A DNA stretch of 64,000 bases from Pacificibacter marinus (GCF_900109555.1 NZ_FNZV01000012.1:62001-126000); one strand, 5' to 3'. Counted from the first letter of the stretch, positions 19,843-28,440 are shown. Notes: generated from the letters alone by a model not told the origin. Numbers and translations: made by a program.

Positions 19843-19903
19843 CGTGGTCTTAAAACGTCAGCGCCCAGTGGTAAAGTGCGCGTTTGATCACCAAGGCCAA
19901 AGC

Positions 19904-20467
19904 CTATTTTTCGGTGCGCAATTGGCGTGCGCGGGTCAAAATAGCATCTTCAACCGCGTGAATGGTGTCACTGCTTACAGCGCCGCCACGGGTGTAAAGA
20001 GATAGGTTCAACGTGCGCGCATCAAGTGCAGGGTCGGTCACATGAATGACAGCGCGATAGGCGCGTCCGCCACCGGGAGGCGTGCCATACCCTGTGATGA
20101 TGACGCCAGTAAACGGATCGGCGGATTGCACGGGCAAAAAGGACAACACATCAAGCGCTGCGTTCCAAATGTATTTGTTGACTTGTACGCCAGCTTCAAG
20201 TGATCCGCGTCCACCGCCTAACACTTTGCGGCTCTTGGCTTGTTCGATCACGATGGTTTCGCCGTTTGGCAATTCCACAGTTTGCCCTGTTTTACGGGTG
20301 TCTACGGTTTCGCCGTTGACCTGTGTGGTGCGTCCGCCGCCTGAGAAAGGTCCAGACCCGATTGAGCCAAAGCTGTCGCCTATGGACCCAAAACTGCCGT
20401 TGCCGCAACCGGTCAACGTGAGAGCGGCCGTGAGGCCAAGAAAAGCGGTGTGTTTCAGGCGGAGCAT
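19904..20467 (-). CDS. DUF3576 lipoprotein
   Basis: 187 residues. The signal peptide ends in the lipobox LTLTGC with the lipidated Cys at 21. A low-complexity Gly/Ser/Phe stretch (residues 22-45) follows, then the DUF3576 core with KYIWNAALDVLSFLP and ADPFTGVIITGYG. It is probably an outer membrane lipoprotein of unknown function. It precedes leuS on the same strand, as in related alphaproteobacteria. Confidence 0.85.
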   Translation of the reverse strand: MLRLKHTAFLGLTAALTLTGCGNGSFGSIGDSFGSIGSGPFSGGGRTTQVNGETVDTRKTGQTVELPNGETIVIEQAKSRKVLGGGRGSLEAGVQVNKYIWNAALDVLSFLPVQSADPFTGVIITGYGTPPGGGRAYRAVIHVTDPALDARTLNLSLYTRGGAVSSDTIHAVEDAILTRARQLRTEK

Positions 20468-20579
20468 ACGGTGGTTTCCCTAACGATCAATCGTGGCAAC
20501 CGTATCGTTCAATTTTAGGATGAACAAGACCTTTGGCGGTGTCATCGGCTTGGAAAGCAGGGATGAGCGCAAACGAAAA

Positions 20580-20604
20580 GGGCCGCCCCCAAAGGAGCGG
20601 CCCC
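20580..20604 (-). terminator. Rho-independent terminator of the porin gene
   Basis: On the minus strand GGGCCGC (20603-20597) pairs with GCGGCCC (20586-20580), with further C-G pairs inside, and TTTTC follows. It lies about 23 bases after the porin stop codon. Confidence 0.85.
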
Positions 20605-20626
20605 AAAAGTCTAAAGTCTTAGAGAC

Positions 20627-21724
20627 TTAGAATTTGAAGGAAAGAGCAACTGTTGCGCCGTCTTTCAACTCGTAGCCACCTACAACAGTGTCGATGTCGT
20701 CACCGCCGCCGACGTTTGTTTGGTCAGCATAAGAAGCGAACAAAGATGCGCCGCCGCCAAGGTCGTATTCAGCAGTTACGTATGTTGCAAAGTCGTCGTC
20801 TGTTGTGCTGTCACCGTCGATGTAACCAGCAGAAAGAACAAGACCGTTGTTCAAGTCGTAAGACGCGCCGAGACCGAACTCGTCGCTGCCGTTAAGTGAT
20901 TTGTAGTAAACTTTACCTTCGATGCTGTTCGCAGCGTATGCCACAGACATACCGTAGTTGTCGTCGAGAGCTGATTCAGACACGTAGAATGCGCCCAAAG
21001 TAACGTCGCCAACTGGGTAAGAAACTTCGATACCTGTTGAATCTTCTTTAGCACCCAAAAGTGTTGATTGTGCGTAAGCAACAGTTACGTCAGCACCAGC
21101 GAATGATGTACCAACAGACAACGCCAAAACTTCGTAGTCGCTGTAGTCGCCATTGGCAACCGCGTCTGCAGATGTGCCTAGAACGGTGCCATCAGTTTCT
21201 TCTTGGTAAGCAGCAGAGAAGCTTACAGCGCCGATTTCGCCTTTAACGCCGACTGAAGTCTGGTATGTGTCACCAGTGTCTGTGTCTACGCCTGTAGAGA
21301 TGCCAGCTTCGATGCCGCCGAACATGCCGGAAACTTTAAGAACATCTTCGCCGTCAACTTCGGAGAAACGATCTTCGTCCATTTCAGAAACGCCGGACCA
21401 GTATTCTTTAGCAGCGTACTCTGTGTCGCCGAATGTCAAAGCGTATGTGCCGTTTGACAAAGACACTGTGAGGTTGTCATCTGTAGTGAAGTCAGTGTCA
21501 GTGCCAGCTTCGAAGTTTTCGAGCTCCACGCCGTATGTCAAAGAAGCAGTCCAACCGTTGTCGAGCTCTTGTGACATTGTGATGTCTAGGTCAACGTCTG
21601 AGTAAACGCCGTCAGCGTACTCATCGTTGTAGCCCAAAGTAGCAGTACCAGAGAATGATACTTCAGCAGCTGCAGCGCCAGCGAAGGCGACGATGGCAGC
21701 GGAGGAGAGAAGAATATTTTTCAT
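20627..21724 (-). CDS. outer membrane porin
   Basis: 365 residues. Signal peptide of 20 residues ending AGAAAA, then EVSFSGTATLGYND, typical of the first strand of Rhodobacter-type 16-stranded porins. The whole protein is acidic, rich in Asp, Gly, Ser and Thr, with alternating strand patterns, and ends in ALSFKF with the C-terminal Phe recognised by the BAM machinery. It makes a general diffusion pore. The Shine-Dalgarno GAGGG is just upstream, and a 216-base divergent region separates it from yggS. Codons look strongly biased, as for a highly expressed gene. Confidence 0.95.
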   Translation of the reverse strand: MKNILLSSAAIVAFAGAAAAEVSFSGTATLGYNDEYADGVYSDVDLDITMSQELDNGWTASLTYGVELENFEAGTDTDFTTDDNLTVSLSNGTYALTFGDTEYAAKEYWSGVSEMDEDRFSEVDGEDVLKVSGMFGGIEAGISTGVDTDTGDTYQTSVGVKGEIGAVSFSAAYQEETDGTVLGTSADAVANGDYSDYEVLALSVGTSFAGADVTVAYAQSTLLGAKEDSTGIEVSYPVGDVTLGAFYVSESALDDNYGMSVAYAANSIEGKVYYKSLNGSDEFGLGASYDLNNGLVLSAGYIDGDSTTDDDFATYVTAEYDLGGGASLFASYADQTNVGGGDDIDTVVGGYELKDGATVALSFKF

Positions 21725-21940
21725 TGTTACCCTCGTGGATTGAAAAAATTGTTCATGCTAGGTCGTCCAGCACATGACGAGACAATTGCGACTAAAGCCG
21801 CCATGGGTCAAGAGATGCGGGGCTGAGTTGTGCGGTCTGCAGATTAATGGTGCAACTTGGTCACACACGTGTTGCATCAAGCGTGTTTTGCGGCCTAGGT
21901 ACATGTAAATGATCAAGTTTTATTGGGGTTAGAGACAGCC

Positions 21941-22603
21941 ATGGGTCTGAAAACTATTCAAGATAGGGTCGAAAAAGAGGCCATTCGCGTGGGCAGAGAC
22001 CCCAAAACGGTGCAACTTATTGCTGTTTCCAAGGTTCAGCCCAATGCGCGGGTCGAACAAGTTTTAAGCGCTGGTCACCGTATTTTTGGCGAGAATCGCG
22101 TGCAAGAGGCCGCGGGGAAGTGGCCAGAGTTCAAAAAAAGGTTCTCAGGGGTTGAGTTACACCTGATTGGGCCGATGCAATCAAACAAGGTGCGCCAAGC
22201 GATGGACCTGTTTGATGTGATCCATACTGTGGATCGTCCTAAAATTGCGCAGACCCTTGCACGGATCGCTGGCGAGACAGGGCAATGTCCGCGTCTCTAT
22301 ATACAGGTGAACACAGGCGCAGAGCCGCAAAAGGCGGGCGTGCTGCCCACAGATGCGGATGCGTTTATCAAGATGTGCCGTGATTTGGACCTGCCGGTTG
22401 AGGGATTAATGTGCATCCCCCCCGCGGAAGAAAGCCCCGCCAAACACTTTGCGCTTTTGGCCGAGATTGCCAAACGCAACGGGTTGGATGGATTGTCTAT
22501 GGGGATGTCTGGTGATTTCGAATGTGCCATTGCCCATGGTGCGACCTATGTGCGTGTGGGCTCTGCCATCTTTGGGTCGCGCACCTATGAAGCGGATGCA
22601 TAG
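21941..22603 (+). CDS. YggS/PROSC family PLP-binding protein
   Basis: 220 residues from the ATG at 21941; an in-frame TTG six codons earlier is less likely. The PLP-binding Lys is in LIAVSKVQPN, followed by FGENRVQEA and HLIGPMQSNK, and SMGMSGDFECAIAHGATYVRVG at the C-terminus (the family mark is MSGDFE). These proteins hold PLP and balance vitamin B6 and amino acid pools, with no known catalysis. It is monocistronic here. Confidence 0.94.
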   Translation: MGLKTIQDRVEKEAIRVGRDPKTVQLIAVSKVQPNARVEQVLSAGHRIFGENRVQEAAGKWPEFKKRFSGVELHLIGPMQSNKVRQAMDLFDVIHTVDRPKIAQTLARIAGETGQCPRLYIQVNTGAEPQKAGVLPTDADAFIKMCRDLDLPVEGLMCIPPAEESPAKHFALLAEIAKRNGLDGLSMGMSGDFECAIAHGATYVRVGSAIFGSRTYEADA

Positions 22604-22632
22604 GCCCGTCGTCGTCAGGCTTGGCGTAAAAG

Positions 22633-23130
22633 TTAGCGTATAATAAGTCGGGTGCGGGGCGTGAGGCGCTGGGCAATCCAACGCAGATGATCTGGGCGAA
22701 ATGCCACGCAGCCCTCTGTTGGGTGACGGGGTTTGCGCCAGCGGTGTACAAATATGGCTGAGCCTTTGTGCGCTGTGGCGTTTGGCCAGTTCCAGTCTGT
22801 AAGGATCACAAGATCATAGAGACGATCCCGGCGCCGCAGGTTTTCATGACTGTGCCCAAAGGGCGCTTTGACCAGTTGGTTGTAATCGGGGTGATCGGGT
22901 GCATCACACCACAGATCGTGGGGCAGAATCATTTCCCCTGTGATCGGCGGTGTGCGATCGGCTCTATAAAGAATGCCCGGCATATAATGTGTGCCGCGCG
23001 GGCTGGCACCGTCGCCTTCGCGTTTGTTGGATGTGATCCCACCTTTGCCAATCGCGCAGGGAAATTTTCGCCCCATAAAGCGCGCGCCCCATTTGCCCAC
23101 CACGATGTCGGTTTGTGAAAAGGGGTGCAT
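22633..23130 (-). CDS. L,D-transpeptidase (YkuD) family protein
   Basis: 165 residues. The catalytic motif is HPTEGCVAF near residues 136-144 with the nucleophilic Cys at 141, preceded by IFVHRW. No signal peptide is visible, so export is uncertain. Family members cross-link peptidoglycan by 3-3 bonds or anchor lipoproteins. The start codon overlaps the ribA stop by one base. Confidence 0.87.
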   Translation of the reverse strand: MHPFSQTDIVVGKWGARFMGRKFPCAIGKGGITSNKREGDGASPRGTHYMPGILYRADRTPPITGEMILPHDLWCDAPDHPDYNQLVKAPFGHSHENLRRRDRLYDLVILTDWNWPNATAHKGSAIFVHRWRKPRHPTEGCVAFRPDHLRWIAQRLTPRTRLIIR

Positions 23131-24218
23131 TATAAAAGATGCCCAGACTTTTTGGCTTTGGTCGCAAGATAAGCGCTGTTGTGGCTGTTTTTGCCAACTT
23201 CAAGCGGCACACGGTGCACGACTACTATACCTTGTTCTTGCATGCGGGCAATTTTGGCGGGGTTGTTGGTCATCAGGTTGACAGAGTGAAAGCCCATTTC
23301 TTTCAAAATAGCAGCACCGATGCGAAAATCGCGCTCGTCGTCTTCAAAGCCAAGCCTATGGTTGGCTTCAACGGTATCATAGCCTTGGTCTTGCAACGCA
23401 TAGGCGCGCATTTTGTTGGCATGGCCAATGCCGCGCCCTTCTTGGTTGAGATATAGCAAAACACCGCTGCCGTTGGTTCCCATGTGTGTCAGGGCTGCAT
23501 GAAGCTGTGGGCCGCAATCGCATTTGAGCGAGCCAAACAAATCACCAGTGAAGCATGCGGAATGCAAGCGTGCCAATACAGGCGCGTCGCGATCTGGTTT
23601 GCCAATTTCAATGGCAAAGTGTTCTTCACCACCATCATCAGGGCGAAACACATGAACGCGGCCTGCTTCGCTGGCAGCAAGTGGCACGCGGGCGTGGATG
23701 ATATCGTGTAAGGGCGCGAGCAAAGCCATATAGGGACTGGCATCTTCAACGGGCACAATCGTTAATCCATGCGCAGCAGCTAAATCGAGTGCTTCTGAGG
23801 TGTCGACCAAAATAGCTGCGGGCAGCAATCGAGCCGATTTCGTAAGCTTGATTGCGGCGCGGTGGCGCTCTGCACAGCCACCGCGTTGGCTGACAAAGGG
23901 ACCCTTCATTGGTGTGGCAAGGTCGCCTTCGGGGCTTGCGACTGCTTGGATCCATTCTTTGGTGGCGCTTTTTGGCACCTCAAAGCGGGCTATGTTATTG
24001 TCATAAGCGGGGGCTTTGAGCGTTTCAGCGCGACGTGCGGTGATTGCCAAAACTACATCTCCAAGTGATGCGAGCGAGATCAGCCGATCATTTGACAGGT
24101 TTTCCGCGGCAATGGCCACAGACGTGCCCGTGGCAGATCGCAACACAATGGGCACCCCCATGCGTAAATCTGCACGGGCGCGGGCGATGAGTTCAGGCAG
24201 GCTTGGGGCAAGGCTCAT
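23130..24218 (-). CDS. ribA: GTP cyclohydrolase II with alphaproteobacterial N-terminal extension
   Basis: 362 residues from the ATG at 24218; a GTG four codons upstream is an alternative. The C-terminal 200 residues are a standard GTP cyclohydrolase II: zinc ligands in CFTGDLFGSLKCDC, then LYLNQEGRGIG and AHRLGFE-like NHRLGFEDDERDF. The first 150 residues form the extension seen in alphaproteobacterial RibA, of unknown role. The enzyme opens GTP in the first step of riboflavin synthesis. It overlaps the L,D-transpeptidase gene and diverges from a response regulator. Confidence 0.94.
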   Translation of the reverse strand: MSLAPSLPELIARARADLRMGVPIVLRSATGTSVAIAAENLSNDRLISLASLGDVVLAITARRAETLKAPAYDNNIARFEVPKSATKEWIQAVASPEGDLATPMKGPFVSQRGGCAERHRAAIKLTKSARLLPAAILVDTSEALDLAAAHGLTIVPVEDASPYMALLAPLHDIIHARVPLAASEAGRVHVFRPDDGGEEHFAIEIGKPDRDAPVLARLHSACFTGDLFGSLKCDCGPQLHAALTHMGTNGSGVLLYLNQEGRGIGHANKMRAYALQDQGYDTVEANHRLGFEDDERDFRIGAAILKEMGFHSVNLMTNNPAKIARMQEQGIVVVHRVPLEVGKNSHNSAYLATKAKKSGHLL

Positions 24219-24386
24219 AGTCAGTTCCACTGATAACTTGGGGGATCATGTAGTGATCTTTGTCACAAAATGAAACATTTACCGTCATATTCACACGGTT
24301 GCGTGAGAGTGTTGTTGCAAATCTTGTCGAAAGCGTGAGCGCACATCACATCTTTGACAAGAGACACACAAAAAAGGGCATTTAAA

Positions 24387-25073
24387 ATGACCACTCTCAA
24401 AAAGATACTGCTGGTTGATGACGATGACGATCTGCGCGAGGCGTTGAGCGAACAGCTGGTGATGACCGAAGATTTCGATGTCTTTGAAGCAGACAGTGGC
24501 GCGACCGGTATGGAGAAAATCAAAGATCAGCACTATGATCTTGTGATGCTTGATGTCGGGCTGCCAGACACGGATGGACGTGAGTTGTGCAAGTTGATGC
24601 GCAAAAGCGGCGTGAAATGCCCAATTTTGATGCTCACAGGCCACGACACTGACGCCGACACGATTTTGGGGTTGGATGCTGGTGCCAATGACTATGTGAC
24701 AAAGCCGTTTAAATTCCCTGTGCTTTTGGCACGCATTCGTGCGCAGCTGCGCACGCATGAGCAATCTGAGGCCGCAGTGTTCCAGCTTGGGCCATACACG
24801 TTCCAACCTGCGCAAAAGATGTTGGTGACTGAGGATGAAAAGAAAATCCGCCTGACCGAAAAAGAAACCAATATTCTCAAGTACCTGTACCGCTCAACCG
24901 AAACAGTGGTGCCGCGCGATGTGTTGCTGCACGAGGTTTGGGGCTATAACGCGGGTGTGACAACGCACACTTTGGAAACGCATATCTATCGTTTGCGTCA
25001 AAAGATTGAACCCGATCCCTCAAATGCACGCATTTTGGTGACTGAATCGGGCGGATACCGCTTAGCTGCTTAA
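24387..25073 (+). CDS. OmpR/PhoB-family response regulator
   Basis: 228 residues from the ATG at 24387; the upstream in-frame start adds 11 residues outside the receiver fold. The receiver has an acidic pocket (LLVDDDDD), the phospho-acceptor Asp in LVMLDVGLPD and Lys in VTKPFKF. The C-terminal winged helix ends in THTLETHIYRLRQKIE, typical DNA-binding. No histidine kinase is nearby, so its partner lies elsewhere. It resembles the orphan OmpR-type regulators (CenR-like) conserved in alphaproteobacteria, but I cannot confirm that. Confidence 0.93.
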   Translation: MTTLKKILLVDDDDDLREALSEQLVMTEDFDVFEADSGATGMEKIKDQHYDLVMLDVGLPDTDGRELCKLMRKSGVKCPILMLTGHDTDADTILGLDAGANDYVTKPFKFPVLLARIRAQLRTHEQSEAAVFQLGPYTFQPAQKMLVTEDEKKIRLTEKETNILKYLYRSTETVVPRDVLLHEVWGYNAGVTTHTLETHIYRLRQKIEPDPSNARILVTESGGYRLAA

Positions 25074-25092
25074 TATCAGCGCATGTTTTTCT

Positions 25093-25133
25093 AAAAATAG
25101 GCCTCGCCGTTTCGGTTGAAGCCTATTTTTTAT
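25093..25133 (+). terminator. Rho-independent terminator of the response regulator gene
   Basis: AAAAATAGGC (25093-25102) pairs perfectly with GCCTATTTTT (25121-25130), with an 18-base loop and a run of T. It lies 20 bases after the stop codon. Confidence 0.87.
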
Positions 25134-25215
25134 GCGCGTGCCGAAAACTTTGCCACCTTTTCCAGCAAGCCAGAATGTAGGTTCCTGATCTGCCTTCCCA
25201 GTCTTGTGAATGTCT

Positions 25216-25253
25216 GTCTGCGCATCTTTGGTCGACCAGTGCGCAGACTTTTT
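25216..25253 (+). promoter_or_regulatory. terminator-like hairpin in the leader of the ABC transporter operon
   Basis: GTCTGCGCA (25216-25224) pairs perfectly with TGCGCAGAC (25240-25248), and TTTTT follows. The loop contains the palindrome TGGTCGACCA (25229-25238). The preceding gene already has its own terminator, so this second one, 31 bases before the first permease start, may be an attenuator or a riboswitch expression platform. A possible upstream promoter is TTGCCA at 25150-25155. No aptamer or leader peptide was recognised. Confidence 0.6.
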
Positions 25254-25284
25254 GCGTTTATTTGCAGCAAACAGTTGGGCATTT

Positions 25285-25962
25285 ATGGAACTGCGGTTTT
25301 TTGAAATTTACCGAAACTCGGAATATGTTTGGCTTTTGGCCGAAGGCGTGGCCTTGAGTGCGATGTTGACGCTTGCAGGCGCGGTTTTGGGATTCATCCT
25401 AGCGCTGGGCTTGGCTGCTGCGCGCTATGAAAAAATCCCAGTGCTGCGGTATATCGCTGCGGCTTATGTGGATTTCATTCGCAACACGCCTTTGATTGTG
25501 CAGCTGTTTTTTGTCGCATTCGGATTACCGCAACTGCTTGGGTATGTTTGGCCGTTTTGGGCGCATGCCGTTTTGGCACTGACCCTAAACTTTTCAGCCT
25601 ATTTCGCGGAAATTCTGCGTGCAGGGTTTCAAGTTGTTGACGAAGGCCAACATGACGCCGCCAAGGCTTTGGGTATTCCGCGCTATATCCAGTTCATCAA
25701 AATCATCGTGCCGCAATCTGTGGCGCAAATGTTTGCTTCGCTCAATTCGCAGTTCATTTTCTTATTCCTGACCACAGGTGTGATTTCTGAAATCGGTGTG
25801 CGCGATCTGACCCAAGCCGGTCTGTATATCGACAGTCGGACATTCCGATCGTTCGAGGTGTTTTTCACCCTGACCATTTTGTACATTCTCATTTCTCTGG
25901 CGTTCAAAGCGCTGATGCAGCTGGTTGAAAAGCGGGCCTTTCGCTGGAAGACCGCACGATGA
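25285..25962 (+). CDS. polar amino acid ABC transporter permease
   Basis: 225 residues from the ATG at 25285. It has several membrane segments and the HisM/GlnP-type permease signature: FIRNTPLIVQLFF in the N-terminal part and the EAA loop DEGQHDAAKALGIPRYIQF around residues 131-149. It would pair with the next permease to form the channel of an amino-acid importer. The stop overlaps the next start by four bases. Confidence 0.93.
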   Translation: MELRFFEIYRNSEYVWLLAEGVALSAMLTLAGAVLGFILALGLAAARYEKIPVLRYIAAAYVDFIRNTPLIVQLFFVAFGLPQLLGYVWPFWAHAVLALTLNFSAYFAEILRAGFQVVDEGQHDAAKALGIPRYIQFIKIIVPQSVAQMFASLNSQFIFLFLTTGVISEIGVRDLTQAGLYIDSRTFRSFEVFFTLTILYILISLAFKALMQLVEKRAFRWKTAR

Positions 25963-26654
25963 AAGATTTTTTTGTCAGCCTAATGGGCAAACCTGACGGC
26001 ATCATCTTGTTTCAACTGATCGAAGCGACGCAGTACACTATATATCTGTCGCTGATCGCTTTTGTCGGTGGCGGTTTGTTGGGGGGCTTGATCACCTTGA
26101 TGCGGGTCATGCCAAGCAAAACCACTAGAGGTCTTGCCATCAGCTATATCTGGTTGTTTCAATCGACGCCGTTGTTGATGCTGTTGTTCCTCACTGGACT
26201 TGGGGTGCCAGCTTTGCTTGGCATCAACGTTAATCCATGGGTCGCTGCGATTTTTTCACTTACGATGTATTCGTCTGCCTATCTTGCCGATGTTTGGCGT
26301 GGCGCGATTGAAAGCGTACCGCAAGGACAGTGGGAAGGCGCGCGTGCCATTGGTATGGGGTTTTTCATCACCCTGCGCAAAGTGGTTTTGCCGCAAGCGT
26401 TGCGTATCGCGTTGGCCCCCACCGTGGGCTTTATGGTGCAAATTATCAAAGGCACCTCGCTGGCCTATATCATCGGATTTCATGATCTTATGGCGATTGG
26501 CAAACGTTGGGCCAACGCCCCCGTTGAAGGGTCGGAACCCTTCATCATTTTCCCTCTCATGGCGCTGATTTATTTCACCCTGTGCTACCCGCTGTCTTTG
26601 TGGTCGCGCTGGTTGGAAAAGCGCCTTGGTTCCACATCCAAAAAAGCTGCCTAA
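25959..26654 (+). CDS. polar amino acid ABC transporter permease
   Basis: 231 residues, with YIWLFQSTPLLMLLF and the EAA loop ESVPQGQWEGARAIGMGFF, typical of HisQ/GlnP permeases. It is the second permease half and is coupled to the first by an ATGA overlap. The solute-binding protein follows 36 bases later. No ATP-binding gene is in the cluster. Confidence 0.93.
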   Translation: MKDFFVSLMGKPDGIILFQLIEATQYTIYLSLIAFVGGGLLGGLITLMRVMPSKTTRGLAISYIWLFQSTPLLMLLFLTGLGVPALLGINVNPWVAAIFSLTMYSSAYLADVWRGAIESVPQGQWEGARAIGMGFFITLRKVVLPQALRIALAPTVGFMVQIIKGTSLAYIIGFHDLMAIGKRWANAPVEGSEPFIIFPLMALIYFTLCYPLSLWSRWLEKRLGSTSKKAA

Positions 26655-26690
26655 AGCCGCTCAATCAAACCAACTAGGAGTTAGTTTCAT

Positions 26691-27476
26691 ATGAAAACGA
26701 CGTTTAAATCGCTTATCGCTGCGGCCATTCTTGCGGTGCCCTTTAGTGCCCCTGCGCAGGCTGACTTGGCTGACATTTTGTCCGCTGGAGTAATTAAAAT
26801 CGCGGTGCCTGAAAGCTTTGCGCCTTTCGGTTCACTGGGTATCGAGGGCGAGCATGTTGGCTATGACGTCGACGTTGCTAAACTCATGGCTGAAAATCTA
26901 GGTGTTGATCTTGAGATCGTGCCCGTTGTGTCCAAACAGCGTATCCCATTCTTGGAAACAGGCCGCGTTGATTTGATCATCTCTTCCTTAGGGGCGAACC
27001 CGGAGCGCGCCAAGTCGATATGGTTCTCAGCTGCATACGCGCCGTTTTACTCAGGCGTTTTTGCGTCTGAAGACACAATGATCACGTCTGCTGCAGACCT
27101 CTCTGGCATGGCAGTGGGTGTCACTGGCGGCAATCTTGAGGATCTCGAGTTGTCAAAAATCGCCCCTTCAGATGCAAATATCATTCGCTTTGGTGACGAT
27201 GCTGCAACCTTGGCGGCTTATACGTCGGGTCAAGTAGATGTGCTTGTGACGGGAAACACCGCTGCAGCGCAGTTGGCGGTTGATTCGCCAGATGTCAGCA
27301 TTGATACAAAGCTAATCTTGAAAGAAAGCCCTGCGTTTATCGGTATCAAAAAAGGCGACTTTGATTTGCTACAGTGGGTCAACGTCTTTATTTTGCACAA
27401 GAAACTGGGTGGCGAATTGGATGCTATTTCCGAAGAATGGTTTGGTCAGCCTCTTCCACCCCTGCCAACATTTTAA
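26691..27476 (+). CDS. periplasmic amino acid-binding protein (SBP family 3)
   Basis: 261 residues. A signal peptide ends FSAPAQA near residue 24, then the family 3 fold with GYDVDVAKLMAENLG near residue 63 and RVDLIISSLGANPERAK near 94. It captures an amino acid or a similar small solute in the periplasm and delivers it to the two permeases. A clear AGGAG site precedes the ATG. The ligand cannot be read from sequence. Confidence 0.93.
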   Translation: MKTTFKSLIAAAILAVPFSAPAQADLADILSAGVIKIAVPESFAPFGSLGIEGEHVGYDVDVAKLMAENLGVDLEIVPVVSKQRIPFLETGRVDLIISSLGANPERAKSIWFSAAYAPFYSGVFASEDTMITSAADLSGMAVGVTGGNLEDLELSKIAPSDANIIRFGDDAATLAAYTSGQVDVLVTGNTAAAQLAVDSPDVSIDTKLILKESPAFIGIKKGDFDLLQWVNVFILHKKLGGELDAISEEWFGQPLPPLPTF

Positions 27477-27499
27477 GTTACACGTCATTGCGTGATGGA

Positions 27500-27526
27500 A
27501 AGGCCCCGCAAGTTGGGGCCTTTTTG
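27500..27526 (+). terminator. Rho-independent terminator of the ABC transporter operon
   Basis: AAGGCCCC (27500-27507), loop GCAAGTT, GGGGCCTT (27515-27522), then further T. It is 23 bases after the binding-protein stop and faces the 3' end of soxR. Confidence 0.92.
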
Positions 27527-27543
27527 CTGTCTACGAGGTGCTC

Positions 27544-27978
27544 TTACAAAAGCTGTGCGCCAGCGCCATGAGCAGCAACTTTGTCGTCCGCATTATAAAG
27601 CGCGCATTTCTTCATCGATAGACAGCCGCAGCCAATACAGCCATCTAAATTGTCACGTAGCTTTTCCAGCGATGCGATTTTCGCATCCAGTTCGGCCCGA
27701 AACTCTAAGGCGATCTTGCTCCAATCGGTCTCATTGGGCGTGCGATTTTCTGGCAAATTCACAAACAGTTCTCGAATGCGCGCAATGGAAAATCCAAACT
27801 TTTGGGCTGCAATGATAAACGAAATGCGCCGTAACGTGGCGCGCGCAAACCGCCGTTGCCCACCAGCGTTGCGATTGGCCTGCAACAGCCCCTGCGTTTC
27901 ATAATACCGCAAGGCTGACACTGCGACGCCGGTGCGCTGCGCAACTTGCCCAATGGAAAGTTCTGTCCCGAGTGCCAT
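27544..27978 (-). CDS. soxR: redox-sensing MerR-family regulator SoxR
   Basis: 144 residues. The N-terminal MerR helix-turn-helix (LSIGQVAQRTGVAVSALRYYE) is followed by a dimerisation helix and the SoxR-specific cluster site CIGCGC with Cys at 114, 117, 119 and 125 (C-X2-C-X-C-X5-C), which binds a 2Fe-2S cluster. SoxR is switched on by oxidation of this cluster by redox-cycling compounds or nitric oxide. It is divergent from a VOC gene, with a SoxR-type promoter between them. Confidence 0.97.
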   Translation of the reverse strand: MALGTELSIGQVAQRTGVAVSALRYYETQGLLQANRNAGGQRRFARATLRRISFIIAAQKFGFSIARIRELFVNLPENRTPNETDWSKIALEFRAELDAKIASLEKLRDNLDGCIGCGCLSMKKCALYNADDKVAAHGAGAQLL

Positions 27979-27986
27979 AATAAACC

Positions 27987-28017
27987 TTGACCTAAAGTGA
28001 GCTTTAGAAATTACACA
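27987..28017 (+). promoter_or_regulatory. SoxR-type promoter and operator for the VOC gene
   Basis: TTGACC (27987-27992), a 19-base spacer, and TACACA (28012-28017). The overlong spacer is the mark of MerR-family promoters, which are untwisted by the activator. Inside lies the dyad CTAAAG-TGAG-CTTTAG (27992-28007), close to the SoxR consensus CCTCAAGTTAACTTGAGG in form and position. The soxR start is nine bases away in the opposite direction. Confidence 0.75.
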
Positions 28018-28056
28018 GTTCCCTCACAGACGCAACTCAAACGTTTGGAGAGAAAT

Positions 28057-28440
28057 ATGACACAAGTGAAACTCGAGCATGTGAACGTCACGGTCCGCGA
28101 TTGGCAGGCCACAGCAGATTGGATGAAATTTGTCTTTGGTTGGGATGTGCGCTGGCATGGCGCCTCTATCCACAATGGGCACTCTGCGCATGTCGGGGGC
28201 ACCGACAGTTATGTGGCACTCTATCAGCCACCAAAAGCGCCAGCAGGGCCGATAGATTGCTACAATACAATTGGTGGTCTGAATCACATTGCAGTTGTGG
28301 TGCCCGATCTGGATGCTGTTGAAGCCCGTGTCAAAGAGGCCGGTTTTATACCAAAGTCACATGCGAATTACGAACCGGGGCGGCGGTTCTATTTCGAAGA
28401 TGCCAGCGGCATTGAATTCGAGGTGGTGCAATACGATTGA
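28057..28440 (+). CDS. VOC-family (glyoxalase-like) protein
   Basis: 127 residues from the ATG at 28057, which has a GGAGAG site; the earlier in-frame start would cross the promoter. VOC metal-fold features are the start KLEHVNVTVRDW, the middle GGLNHIAVVVPDLD, and FEDASGIEFEVVQYD at the end, with His and Glu as likely metal ligands. Such proteins are glyoxalases, dioxygenases or antibiotic-binding proteins. The SoxR-type promoter suggests defence against redox-active compounds or reactive aldehydes. Confidence 0.88.
   Translation: MTQVKLEHVNVTVRDWQATADWMKFVFGWDVRWHGASIHNGHSAHVGGTDSYVALYQPPKAPAGPIDCYNTIGGLNHIAVVVPDLDAVEARVKEAGFIPKSHANYEPGRRFYFEDASGIEFEVVQYD

Noticed and set aside
24387-25073. 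Response regulator as CtrA
   Set aside because: CtrA has a different receiver start and lacks this domain's acidic LVDDDDD pattern; an OmpR/CenR-like regulator fits better.
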